Shown here in pieces: positions 1-7,876 of a stretch of 64,000 nucleotides of DNA. Under the pieces are notes generated by a model, which searched no databases, was not told the origin of the DNA, and saw only the letters and a program-made list of their open reading frames with translations. Each line of letters starts with the position of its first letter. The stretch's first letter is position 1. The position numbers and the translations under genes were made by a program. Source of the DNA: JAQUBU01 sp036677685 (GTDB lineage Bacteria > Bacillota > Syntrophomonadia > Syntrophomonadales > Syntrophomonadaceae); the NCBI GenBank assembly GCA_036677685.1, contig JAVBWA010000016.1, positions 102,857-166,856 on the forward strand, in the 5' to 3' direction.

Positions 1-332
1 ACATCCTGAAAAGCCTTATCCGGGTCGACTTCATTGGTAAACTTAAATTGCACTACGACTATTGAAACACTTTCTTTAGATATTCCATCACATTTGTCGT
101 ATCCATCCAACTCCACTAACTTATTTTCAATTTTCTTTGTAACCAGATCTTTGACATCCCCGGCAGAAGCTCCGGGGTAAGGAGTTATGACCATGGCTAC
201 CGGAGCAGAAACATCCGGACTTTCCTGCTTGGGAAGGAGGTAGTATGCATATAGCCCAATTATTGAAATAACGATAGTTAAAAACAAAACAATCTTGCTG
301 TTTTTGATGGCCTGTAAAACCAATGAATTCAC
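1..332 (-). CDS. RND-family efflux transporter, N-terminal part (runs off the window)
   Basis: The reading frame starts at a GTG (332) with GGAGG seven bases upstream, just after the stop of the adaptor gene, and is open to base 1. The first ~110 residues show a short cytoplasmic stretch, one hydrophobic segment (about residues 11-29) and then the PYPGASAGDV motif, which in AcrB/HAE1-type pumps begins the first periplasmic porter domain. This is a proton-driven inner-membrane pump working with the adaptor encoded upstream. The rest of the gene, about 90% of a normal pump, lies outside the window, so substrate class cannot be judged. Confidence 0.85.
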   Translation of the reverse strand, partial: MNSLVLQAIKNSKIVLFLTIVISIIGLYAYYLLPKQESPDVSAPVAMVITPYPGASAGDVKDLVTKKIENKLVELDGYDKCDGISKESVSIVVVQFKFTNEVDPDKAFQD

Positions 333-344
333 CTCTTGTCCTCC

Positions 345-1388
345 CTACTCTACAATCTTCACTCTGGCTCCGTCTTCTAAATTCTTCATACCGCTTGTGG
401 TCAAAGACTCTCCTGATTTTAATCCTTTTACCAGGATTTTGTTTTCAGATTGTTTTAAAATAGCAATAGTTCTTTTAAAGGCTCTGCTGTCTTTTACCGT
501 ATATACATAATCCTCACCTCCATCGGAGAGCACAGTGGTGATTGGAATCCAAATACCACTTTCCTGACCAATATCAATGGCAGCTTTGGCGATTGAGCCA
601 ATTCTGTAATCATGGCCTTGAACCGTTACCTCCGCCTTATAGGTTCGAGTATACTGATCAGGTGCGTTTGCCAGATTGCTAATAATCCCTTCGGTCTTCT
701 GCCCATCAATATCAATTTCGGCCTTGGCACCTATCTGGATATTTACCAGGTCTTGCTGGGGAATCCCTATGTTAACCACTTCTTCAATACTTCGTACCGC
801 TATAACCGGGGCAGATTGATTTACACGCTCCTTTTCCTCGCTCATGATCGATACAACCATACCGTCTTGCTCTGCATAAATCGTTGCATCCCGTTCCAGC
901 GATAATTGATACTCATAGTTGTTTTTTGCCTGTAAAGCGTTGTTCTCTGCAATATCCGCCTCAAGTTTAACCTGCTCATACTGACTCTTGGAAATAGCAC
1001 CTTCATCGTATAATGCACTCATCCTGCCAAGATTAGATTGTAAAATTGCATGGGAATCCTCTGCCTTGATCATATTTAACCTGGAACTGGATACTTGAAA
1101 GGCTATATCAGTTTTGTTTAATTCAAGCAGTTTATCACCCTGGTTTACCTGATCTCCTTCTTTCACGAATACGCGGCCGATTTGCCCGCCGCTCTTAAAG
1201 CTATACTTAATAATCTCTTTGGCATCCAATGTTCCTACATAATTTAATTTAACCGGCTTTTCACTGATCTGTACTTTTTGCACCTTGACCGCCCGTATTT
1301 GTTCGCTTAATACAGTCTCGTCTTTTGAACAGCCGGTTACGGTTACAAGCAAGATAATTATAAATAATAGGGTTAGATGCTTTTTCAT
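345..1388 (-). CDS. RND efflux periplasmic adaptor lipoprotein (HlyD/AcrA family)
   Basis: This 347-residue protein has a lipoprotein signal peptide ending in the lipobox VTGC (Cys20), so it should be membrane-anchored. A biotinyl-lipoyl-like half motif (about residues 65-95) is followed by a helical hairpin (about 100-165), the second lipoyl half and a beta-barrel, the usual order of membrane-fusion proteins. Length is normal. It directly precedes the pump gene with only 12 bases between them, so the two are co-transcribed. A divergence-free arrangement with the TetR gene upstream and an inverted repeat in between suggests repression by that regulator. Drug or solvent export is the family role; the substrate is unknown. 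Confidence 0.88.
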   Translation of the reverse strand: MKKHLTLLFIIILLVTVTGCSKDETVLSEQIRAVKVQKVQISEKPVKLNYVGTLDAKEIIKYSFKSGGQIGRVFVKEGDQVNQGDKLLELNKTDIAFQVSSSRLNMIKAEDSHAILQSNLGRMSALYDEGAISKSQYEQVKLEADIAENNALQAKNNYEYQLSLERDATIYAEQDGMVVSIMSEEKERVNQSAPVIAVRSIEEVVNIGIPQQDLVNIQIGAKAEIDIDGQKTEGIISNLANAPDQYTRTYKAEVTVQGHDYRIGSIAKAAIDIGQESGIWIPITTVLSDGGEDYVYTVKDSRAFKRTIAILKQSENKILVKGLKSGESLTTSGMKNLEDGARVKIVE

Positions 1389-1407
1389 ATATCCTCCTCT
1401 ATTCTAG

Positions 1408-1433
1408 TTAATGAATGAAAGTTTTTTCATTAA
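1408..1433. promoter_or_regulatory. Inverted repeat, candidate TetR operator
   Basis: TTAATGAA (1408-1415) and TTCATTAA (1426-1433) form a perfect 8-bp inverted repeat with a 10-base spacer. It lies between the tetR stop and the adaptor start, where an operator for the efflux genes would be expected. Assignment to this TetR protein is inference. Confidence 0.45.
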
Positions 1434-1447
1434 TATACAAAAAAATT

Positions 1448-2032
1448 TTATCTCAACGCATTTAAACACATGGTAGTTATTTTGATCACTTCCTCCTTAC
1501 AGAATTTTTTGTTTTCATTTTTAGTCAATTCCAGCACAATATATCGGAGCGGTAAAGTAAAAAATATCAGTTCAATATCATCCACAGTGCATTTTTCATT
1601 GATTTCCCCTGTCTCTATTCCCATACGTAACGTCGCATTGGTAACATTTTCGGTTTCAATATCCTTCTTTTCTTCTGCCCATTTCGGTATATTTGTATCT
1701 AGAGCTAATATAGCAATAAATTTACCCAATATGGGATCGGAATTAACCAGCTCAAAAAGTCCATTTATCATGTTGTATAAATACTCAAAAACTGTATTAA
1801 ATGATTTGTCACGTAATATAACGGTATTTCTTATAACTTCCATATTTGATTCAATAATATCCTGTATCAATTCATCTTTGCCATTGTAATAGCGGTACAA
1901 ATATCCGCTGGACACTCCTGATTTTTCACTTATGTGAGAAATTGACGTATGATGGTAACCATGCTCACATACGATTTCCATAACGGCTTTTTTAATCTTT
2001 TCTATTTTTATGGGGTCCGTAATGCGAGCCAT
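1448..2032 (-). CDS. TetR/AcrR-family transcriptional repressor
   Basis: The N-terminal ~50 residues form the TetR helix-turn-helix (ISHISEKSGVSSGYLYRYY), followed by an all-helical ligand domain; total 194 residues. I place the start at ATG 2032 because AAAGGAGG lies 8 bases upstream; a longer frame begins 36 bases earlier but has no Shine-Dalgarno. It sits immediately upstream of the adaptor and pump genes in the same direction, so it most likely represses the efflux operon and its own gene. The effector is unknown. Confidence 0.88.
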   Translation of the reverse strand: MARITDPIKIEKIKKAVMEIVCEHGYHHTSISHISEKSGVSSGYLYRYYNGKDELIQDIIESNMEVIRNTVILRDKSFNTVFEYLYNMINGLFELVNSDPILGKFIAILALDTNIPKWAEEKKDIETENVTNATLRMGIETGEINEKCTVDDIELIFFTLPLRYIVLELTKNENKKFCKEEVIKITTMCLNALR

Positions 2033-2050
2033 TTCGGTAGCCTCCTTTTT

Positions 2051-2083
2051 AAGTGAATATATTTTCATTTATAAGTGAATATA
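2051..2083. promoter_or_regulatory. Direct repeats upstream of tetR
   Basis: AAGTGAATATA occurs twice (2051-2061 and 2073-2083), 22 bases apart, i.e. about two helical turns, just upstream of the tetR start. It may be part of an autoregulatory operator; the repeat is seen, the function is inferred. Confidence 0.3.
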
Positions 2084-2197
2084 ATCCCATTGGATTGTTT
2101 TGTCAATTTAATTTACAGTAATTTTTGTAAAAAAATCTTTGATTTCGTGTTTGAACAATTCTCGTATTTGCTGTAACCATTTAATGGTTTTAACGAT

Positions 2198-2424
2198 TTA
2201 TCCGATTGGCGTAGCAGGGGGGGGTATTTTGTCAAGATAGCTTAATAACCTGTTTATTTGCCTTAATGTAATCTCGTTCATATATGAGGCGGCGGTATCA
2301 ATTAAACGATAACCTGTCACAATTGCATCAACACATTGTTCACATTCATTCGCATCAGTATCGATAGACTTCAAAGCCAAAGTATAGGCATCTCAACACC
2401 ATTGTTTAAAATCACGTTTCGCAT
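2198..2424 (-). pseudogene. Aldo/keto reductase remnant (AKR5-like)
   Basis: Reading minus-strand from ATG 2424 gives MRNVILNNGVEMPIL, the typical AKR N-terminus, then a frameshift near 2382 and in another frame a stretch containing GYRLIDTAASYMNE, the AKR motif carrying the catalytic Asp and Tyr. After ~75 codons similarity is lost and the frame ends at 2198. A functional AKR needs ~280 residues, so this is a frameshifted and 3'-truncated gene. It is next to an intact, unrelated-subfamily AKR. Confidence 0.75.
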
Positions 2425-2483
2425 ACAAAATCTTAAAAAAATTCAATCTATTGATCATCAATGTTAATAGTTCCTCTTAATTT

Positions 2484-3632
2484 TTAAAACAACGCGGCGG
2501 CCTGCGCCATTTTACCAATTATATCCACTCCAAAAGGGCAGTTTTCCATACACTGCCCGCAGGCGCTGCACTCATCTGCATGATGCTCCAGCAAGTTGTA
2601 GTGATCGCGAAGTGTTTCGGGCACTTTATCCTGAACCAGGGCGAGATCCAGGTACTTGTTCACGGCAGCAATGTTGATACTTTCCGTACAGGGAGCGCAG
2701 TGTCCGCAGTACATGCAGTGCCCGTGAAACGCCCGTTTAGGCGCATTGGCAAGAATCGTGCTATAATCCTTCTCAGCATCGTCCACAGTGTTATAAGCAA
2801 GTGCCGCCAGGATTTCATCCAGCTTGGACACGCCAACCATTACGGAAGCCACCGCAGGCCTGGTCAGACAATAATGCAGACATTGTACAGGTGTCATAGC
2901 GTTTCCGAACGGAGATTGGTTTCCGTCCAGCAATACGCCTGCGGCATATCCTTTCATAACGGTAATCCCCACGCCTTCGTTCTGACAGGTATGATACAAA
3001 AGGCTGCGCTGGGGGTTAATTCCCTCATAGGTCCTGTCAGTAAAGGTATTCTCCTCAAACAGGATGTCCACGTCATCACTGGCCGGCAGCATATCATAGG
3101 CAGCGTTGACACTGAACATGATCACATCAATAATTCCGCTCTTTACCGCTTTCAGTGCGATGTCCGGGTTGTGGGTGGAGATGCCCAGGCAGCGGACTAC
3201 ACTCTGGGCCTTCAGCTTTTTTGCATATTCAATAATTTCCCCCTGCAGGATGCTGTCGTAGTCCCGTTCATCATCTACATAATGGATCATACCAACGTCC
3301 ACATAGTCCAGCTGCATCCGGGTTAGAAAGTCCTCATATGCCGCAATGACTTCGTCTATATTTCTTGTTCTGCGGTACTGCCCATTCTCCCACATGGAGC
3401 ACAAGTGACCTTGAAGCACAAATCTGTCACGAGGATAGCGGTTCAAGGCCCTTCCCACATGGTTGCGGACATCCGGGTTGGAGTTGTAGATGTCGAAAAA
3501 ATTAATCCCGCTTTTTATGGAGCAGTCGATAAGCGTTTCGCAATCAGAATATTTTTTGTTTTCAAAACCTTCCCCGCCGATGCCGATCTCGCTGACCTTG
3601 ATTCCTGTCCGTCCTAATTCCCTGTATTGCAC
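2484..3632 (-). CDS. Aldo/keto reductase with C-terminal ferredoxin-like 4Fe-4S domain
   Basis: Residues ~1-270 are an AKR TIM barrel (LGRTGIKVSEIGIGGEGF near the start). The C-terminal ~100 residues contain two cysteine clusters, CMYCGHCAPC and CSACGQCMENCP, of the kind that ligate Fe-S clusters. This domain pair is common in anaerobes (predicted oxidoreductases of COG1453), with unknown natural substrates. The usual AKR catalytic Tyr region reads FDIYNSNPD, an altered context, so classical NADPH carbonyl reduction should not be assumed. GTG start, GGAGGA six bases upstream. It is the intact gene behind a MerR-type promoter at 3814-3844. Confidence 0.85.
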   Translation of the reverse strand: MQYRELGRTGIKVSEIGIGGEGFENKKYSDCETLIDCSIKSGINFFDIYNSNPDVRNHVGRALNRYPRDRFVLQGHLCSMWENGQYRRTRNIDEVIAAYEDFLTRMQLDYVDVGMIHYVDDERDYDSILQGEIIEYAKKLKAQSVVRCLGISTHNPDIALKAVKSGIIDVIMFSVNAAYDMLPASDDVDILFEENTFTDRTYEGINPQRSLLYHTCQNEGVGITVMKGYAAGVLLDGNQSPFGNAMTPVQCLHYCLTRPAVASVMVGVSKLDEILAALAYNTVDDAEKDYSTILANAPKRAFHGHCMYCGHCAPCTESINIAAVNKYLDLALVQDKVPETLRDHYNLLEHHADECSACGQCMENCPFGVDIIGKMAQAAALF

Positions 3633-3651
3633 AGTATTCCTCCATTCGCTA

Positions 3652-3777
3652 TCAAAAAGCTACCCGGACTTTATCCAGCCAATTCGCAATGTCCTCTCTC
3701 GCGTCCTTTACGCGACTGCCGTGGATAGCCATCTCATTTGTTTTTCCAAATTTTCTGTACAACAAAATAAACCCCAC
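3652..3777 (-). pseudogene. Flavodoxin C-terminal remnant (small ORF)
   Basis: A 41-codon frame from GTG 3777 to 3654 ends with MAIHGSRVKDAREDIANWL, which resembles the last ~30 residues of clostridial flavodoxins (pattern G-L-A-I-x-G-S-x-V ... WL). The FMN-binding N-terminal part is absent; about ten unrelated residues precede it. It lies directly behind the MerR-type promoter and just upstream of the Fe-S AKR. I read it as an internally deleted flavodoxin gene; it could still be translated as a short leader peptide. Confidence 0.5.
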
Positions 3778-3813
3778 CTTTTGTTCAAAATTGCATGAAG
3801 TATTTAGACTATT

Positions 3814-3844
3814 AGTATAAGTCTTTGAGTTAACTCAAGGTCAA
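3814..3844 (-). promoter_or_regulatory. MerR-family-type promoter with 19-bp spacer and palindromic operator
   Basis: On the minus strand the -35 TTGACC (3844-3839) and -10 TATACT (3819-3814) are separated by exactly 19 bases that contain the perfect palindrome TTGAGTTAACTCAA (3838-3825). An over-long 19-20 bp spacer filled by a dyad is the hallmark of promoters activated by MerR-family regulators. No merR gene is present nearby. The target is the flavodoxin remnant and the Fe-S aldo/keto reductase. Confidence 0.7.
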
Positions 3845-3903
3845 GCATTTTACTAGAATTACAAGTAAAATTTACCGTACTCCTATGGGATAAGATCATT
3901 TAT

Positions 3904-5184
3904 TTATACCTCGACTACCTGCCTCAACACCGCATTATAAACCTCATTAAAGGTCTTCCCGGTTTCTTTGGCGATATTTCTGCAATCTTCATATTCAGGA
4001 GCATATTTAGTAAAACCATTTTTCGAAGCCGCCTTTACCCTGACCTCGCCAAACTCTGTAGATACATTGATGATTTCTCTGCTCATACAATATCTTTTCA
4101 AGCTGCTCCTTCTTATCCCCAGGGTGGTTGTCTCCCTTAAAACCGTATCGGTAAGCTTATTTTCATCCTGAATTCTTGCAATTATCGTCAGCATGACTGC
4201 AGGGCGATTCTTTTTCATATATATAGGAGTGTAAAATACATCAAGCGCTCCATTTTCAAATAACTGTTCCATCACATAGCCCAACGCTTCACCGTTCATA
4301 TCATCTATGTTAGTTTCCAAGAGGACTACCTCATCAGCAGTGTCGTTACAGGTTTCAGCCATCGAGCCCATAACGAGCCTTAAAGCGTTAAAACTTCCGG
4401 TATCCCTTTTCCCCATGCCATAGCCTACCCTGTCCACACACATTGGGGGCATATTGCCGAAGCCTGACGAAAGACACTTTATTATCCCCATTCCAGTAGG
4501 AGTAACCAGCTCGGTATTTATATCTGTCTGGATCAGAGGTATTCCGCTACCGGAAAGCATTACCATCACCGCCGGTACGGGAACCGGTATGTTGCCATGC
4601 TGGCATTGTACAAAACCATGTCCGTCGTGGAGTTTTGATGCATATACTCTGTCGACTCCAAGCAAATCAAGACATATGGCTGCACCTACTATATCCACAA
4701 TGGAGTCAACCGCGCCAACTTCATGGAAATGCACTTCATAAATGTCTTTATCATGCACTTTGGCTTCAGCTGCGGCAATCTCCCTGAATACTTTTTTGCT
4801 GAAATCTTTTGCGCCCTGAGCTATTCCACTCTCATCAATAAGTGCTTCGATGTCTCTCAAGTTTCTTGCCTGATGTTCGTGTGAGTGACTGTGATGTCTG
4901 TCATGCTCGTAATTCTGGAGATAATGATCATGAGCATGGACATTGTTGTCTTCATGGTGACAATAGTCATGGTGTTCCTTTTCATCATTGCTCAGAGTGA
5001 CTTTAACATCCATGCCGGTTATTCCGTTTCTTATGCATTTATCTATAGCAAGCTTATACCCCTCGAGTTTAAGCTTATCAAGCTCTCGCCTGAATATCTG
5101 TTCATCAACACCCAGGTCCATCAGCGCTGCAAGAGTCATATCTCCGCTAATCCCTGAAAAACAGTCAAAATAGAGTACCTTCAT
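3904..5184 (-). CDS. larC: LarC-type nickel insertion protein (nickel-pincer cofactor)
   Basis: The 426-residue product begins with FDCFSGISGDMTLAALMDLG and carries the DUF111 core throughout. LarC is the CTP-dependent metallo-cyclometallase that inserts nickel into the pincer cofactor of lactate racemase and related enzymes. A histidine-rich segment (about residues 70-104) is a likely nickel store. In Lactobacillus the gene is expressed through a programmed frameshift as larC1/larC2; here it is one continuous frame. ATG start with AAAGGAGG. The neighbouring larB is only a fragment and no larA or larE is in the window, so whether the pathway works is unclear. Confidence 0.9.
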   Translation of the reverse strand: MKVLYFDCFSGISGDMTLAALMDLGVDEQIFRRELDKLKLEGYKLAIDKCIRNGITGMDVKVTLSNDEKEHHDYCHHEDNNVHAHDHYLQNYEHDRHHSHSHEHQARNLRDIEALIDESGIAQGAKDFSKKVFREIAAAEAKVHDKDIYEVHFHEVGAVDSIVDIVGAAICLDLLGVDRVYASKLHDGHGFVQCQHGNIPVPVPAVMVMLSGSGIPLIQTDINTELVTPTGMGIIKCLSSGFGNMPPMCVDRVGYGMGKRDTGSFNALRLVMGSMAETCNDTADEVVLLETNIDDMNGEALGYVMEQLFENGALDVFYTPIYMKKNRPAVMLTIIARIQDENKLTDTVLRETTTLGIRRSSLKRYCMSREIINVSTEFGEVRVKAASKNGFTKYAPEYEDCRNIAKETGKTFNEVYNAVLRQVVEV

Positions 5185-5232
5185 AAATAAATGCCTCCTT
5201 TTTAATCTAGCTCGCGAAATCGCAATTTTACT

Positions 5233-5439
5233 CTACAGCTTATTTATCATGCTGGCCAGATATCCGGCTCCAAAGCCGTTATCGATATTTACAACCCCCA
5301 CACCGCTGGCACAGCTGTTGAGCATGGACAATAGCGCCGCCAGCCCGCTAAAGCTAGCCCCATAGCCAATACTGGTGGGTACGGCAATCACCGGTTTGTC
5401 GACCAGGCCCCCTACCACACTGGCCAATGCTCCCTCCAT
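5233..5439 (-). pseudogene. larB: larB 3' fragment
   Basis: 68 codons matching the C-terminal end of LarB, the pyridinium carboxylase that makes the nickel-pincer precursor (motifs PVIAVPTSIGYGASF and VVNIDNGFGAGY). LarB is normally about 250 residues. Upstream of codon 1 the frame meets TAA within six codons and no larB-like sequence follows in any frame. The fragment abuts intact larC, as in a normal larBC operon, so the 5' three quarters were lost by deletion. Confidence 0.8.
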
Positions 5440-5533
5440 TATTTTTTATACATTATTTTCGGGAATGAGTGCCACTATTTAATTAACTATTAATTAAGAT
5501 TACGATTAGATTAGGAAGGATCAATCGGTGGGA

Positions 5534-5618
5534 CTCGGTACTTTTAATGATTATCCAGGGATATCAGGAAGCTTTTGTTAAGTCCCTGGAGCCATTATCA
5601 AATCGGTAAATCACCGAG
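5534..5618. other. Nested stem structure in the larB-zur gap
   Basis: CTCGGT (5534-5539) pairs with ACCGAG (5613-5618), enclosing a perfect 8-bp stem TCCAGGGA (5554-5561) / TCCCTGGA (5583-5590). It is followed directly by a repeat-B copy. No coding frame is apparent. The structure suggests an RNA or a palindromic element; class unknown. Confidence 0.4.
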
Positions 5619-5632
5619 GATTAGGTTTGGAA

Positions 5633-5763
5633 TCAATATAAGTGGTCCCCGCAGGGGGGAACACACCTCTGCAAGGAGACGGGGGGATTAGAACCCGCCG
5701 CCTGTTTTGTTAATAGGAACCCAAGCGCTTAAATAAGCGGAGGACAGCTTTTCCTCGTTATGA
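5633..5763. repeat. Repeat family B, copy 1 (diverged)
   Basis: This stretch aligns with the element at 19578-19718: a GC-rich hairpin (GGTCCCCGCAGGGGGGAAC), then AACACACC, then CCCGCCGCCTGTTTTGTTAA, ending in CCTCGTT. The 5' half of the closing stem has diverged in this copy. The 326-base gap 5440-5765 holds only this repeat and the stem structure before it; I see no gene. Confidence 0.55.
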
Positions 5764-5765
5764 TT

Positions 5766-6188
5766 TCAGCGGCAGCTTTTACAGTAGCCGTAAACCTCAA
5801 AACGACACTCCAGCCCGGAAAACTCCTGAAGGTCACCAGCGCTTAAAACATTTAACGGGCAAAAATCAAGAGCTGCTACTTTGCCGCATGACTTGCATAT
5901 TAAATGATGATGGTGTTCTAATTTGTGATCATGCAAAGCATAATAATATATGCCATTGTTTTCTTTATCTACCCGGCATAATAATGATATACCGGTCATG
6001 GCATCAAGATTGCGGCAGACCGTGGAAAAGTGCGCTGCCTTATCCCTTTCCGCGAGCTTTTTATATATCTCGCTCGCAGTTACCCAGCCCGGCATTTCCA
6101 GCAGAACTTCCAAAAGCAATAGCCTGCTTTTGGTAAGTTTTAAACCATTTTGCAGAAGTTTGCCCTTCAGTGTTAATAAACTGGGCAC
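5766..6188 (-). CDS. zur: Fur-family metalloregulator, probable Zur
   Basis: A 140-residue Fur-type repressor: N-terminal winged helix (residues ~1-80) and a metal domain with HDHKLEHHHH, CKSCG and a C-terminal CKSC pair, the structural zinc site. It is the last gene of the znuA-znuC-znuB operon, starting at a GTG one base after the znuB stop, which strongly points to zinc as the sensed metal. It probably binds the long palindrome upstream of znuA. Iron- or manganese-sensing cannot be excluded from sequence alone. Confidence 0.8.
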   Translation of the reverse strand: MPSLLTLKGKLLQNGLKLTKSRLLLLEVLLEMPGWVTASEIYKKLAERDKAAHFSTVCRNLDAMTGISLLCRVDKENNGIYYYALHDHKLEHHHHLICKSCGKVAALDFCPLNVLSAGDLQEFSGLECRFEVYGYCKSCR

Positions 6189-7073
6189 TTATACATTCTC
6201 CTTCCCATTTTTAAAATACTGTTTCTCACTATCCAAATATACAGTCTGAGTTCTGTGCTGTTTAATTTTTTGCACCAACAATCTAAGTAAAAATATCAGA
6301 CTATAGCTAAAAACTGCAAGAATAACAATAGAAGCTCCGGAAGAAACATTCAGTACATATGACACCCACAAACCCGCCAGGCTGAGAACAATGCCTATTA
6401 AAATCGACCAGGCCATAATTCTAGCAAGGTTGAAGCTAAGCCAGCGGGAAATGGTGGGGGGTACGCAAAGCAGGGCCAAGATAAGAATAATACCCACCAC
6501 TCTGATCATAACCACCACGGTTACGGCAATAAGCAGAAACACCAGGTATTCCACAAAAACTGTGTTGAGTCCCAGAGCAGTACTGAACTCCTCATCAAAA
6601 AGGTAAGCTTGCATTAAGTTATAAAAAGCCAGTACCGTCAGCAAAATGAAGGCATCAAGTATACACATGTATACTAAATCCAGCCTGGAAACAGTCAGGA
6701 TATCGCCAAAAAGATAAGAAGTCATGTCGGGCGGGTAACCTGGTGTAAAAGCAATGAAAAGAATACCCATAGCCATTCCCAATGGCCAGAACATACCTAC
6801 CAGTACATCCGAATTCACATTGGAATTCCGTTTGATGGCGGTAATTCCTAGGGCCGAAGCTGCAGTAAAGCCCAAGGCCCCCAGAATGGGCTCAATTCCC
6901 AAATAATAACCCAGCCCTATGCCGCCAAATGCAGTATGTGCAATTCCCCCGCTCATCATCAAAAGCCTTTTTTCAACAATTATGGTCCCTATAATACCGC
7001 AGGCAATGCTAGCCAAAACTGCGCCCAGGACCGCATGCTGAAGAAACGTATATTTCAATATGCTCTCTATCAT
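6189..7073 (-). CDS. znuB: Zinc/manganese ABC transporter permease (ABC-3 family)
   Basis: 294 residues with about eight to nine hydrophobic segments, the ABC-3 family membrane subunit. It forms the channel of a high-affinity metal importer with the ATPase and lipoprotein encoded upstream. The ATG overlaps the znuC stop as ATGA, indicating translational coupling, and it is followed immediately by the Fur-family regulator. Metal specificity (Zn versus Mn) cannot be read from this subunit. Confidence 0.88.
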   Translation of the reverse strand: MIESILKYTFLQHAVLGAVLASIACGIIGTIIVEKRLLMMSGGIAHTAFGGIGLGYYLGIEPILGALGFTAASALGITAIKRNSNVNSDVLVGMFWPLGMAMGILFIAFTPGYPPDMTSYLFGDILTVSRLDLVYMCILDAFILLTVLAFYNLMQAYLFDEEFSTALGLNTVFVEYLVFLLIAVTVVVMIRVVGIILILALLCVPPTISRWLSFNLARIMAWSILIGIVLSLAGLWVSYVLNVSSGASIVILAVFSYSLIFLLRLLVQKIKQHRTQTVYLDSEKQYFKNGKENV

Positions 7074-7849
7074 AAACTTCCTCCATGCCTGCCTAATACC
7101 CGGTGGGGTACACCATGAGCAATCAGTTCTACGGGGCAGCCATAGAGCTGCATGACTATTTCACTGCTGATATTGGGTTCCCCGTGATAATGCAGACGGT
7201 GATTAATACAAGCAATGCTTTGCACATAGGAACTGACCGCCAGAGTGTCGTGGGTTACAAGCAGAATGCTTACTTCCTTGTTTAATTCCTTGAGAATGCT
7301 GTAGATCTCACTGCTGGATGGCGCATCCAGACTGGCAGTGGGTTCATCCAGCAAGAGCAATTGCGGTTTAACCACCAGAGCCCGGGCAATAAGAGTTCTT
7401 TGCAACTGCCCGCCCGACAGCTGCCCAATCTGGCGATGAGCCAAATTAAGGATATCCAGACGATCCAGATAATATTCGACCAGTTTCCGGTCATCACTGT
7501 GGTACCGGTGGAAAATCGGTCTTTGCCCGGCCATGCGCCCCATTAACACCATATCCCGAACTGAAATAGGAAAGTTTCGGTTTATAGCAGCAGTTTGAGG
7601 TACGTAACCGATCTGCTTGCAGACCTTGGAAGCTTCGCTGCCAAAAACCTTGACTTCTCCGGCAGTAGGTTTAATCAGCCCCAAAATCAGTTTTAAAAGA
7701 GTGGTTTTGCCTCCGCCATTGGGACCAATTATGCCCATGAAATCACCTTCCGAAACCGAAAGGTTTATATCATGGAGGGCGTTGATATCACCATAATTTA
7801 CTTCTACATTTTTTAGATTGATAATCTCTTGTCTATCCGTTGTTTTCAC
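7070..7849 (-). CDS. znuC: Zinc/manganese ABC transporter ATP-binding protein
   Basis: 259 residues with Walker A GPNGGGKTT (about residues 42-50), the ABC signature LSGGQLQR and Walker B LLLLDEPTASLD. It energises the metal importer. GTG start. It lies between the lipoprotein and permease genes, overlapping the latter by 4 bases. The conserved His loop (LLVTHD) is intact. Confidence 0.9.
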   Translation of the reverse strand: MKTTDRQEIINLKNVEVNYGDINALHDINLSVSEGDFMGIIGPNGGGKTTLLKLILGLIKPTAGEVKVFGSEASKVCKQIGYVPQTAAINRNFPISVRDMVLMGRMAGQRPIFHRYHSDDRKLVEYYLDRLDILNLAHRQIGQLSGGQLQRTLIARALVVKPQLLLLDEPTASLDAPSSSEIYSILKELNKEVSILLVTHDTLAVSSYVQSIACINHRLHYHGEPNISSEIVMQLYGCPVELIAHGVPHRVLGRHGGSL

Positions 7850-7876
7850 CTCGTTAATCGTTTAAAAAGCTAATAC

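Noticed and set aside
5633..5763. tmRNA-like or 6S-like RNA, because of the GGCGGGTTC-type segment and large-bubble look
   Set aside because: No tmRNA tag frame, no acceptor end, and the similar sequences at 19.4-19.7 kb lack these features. Kept as an unassigned repeat family.
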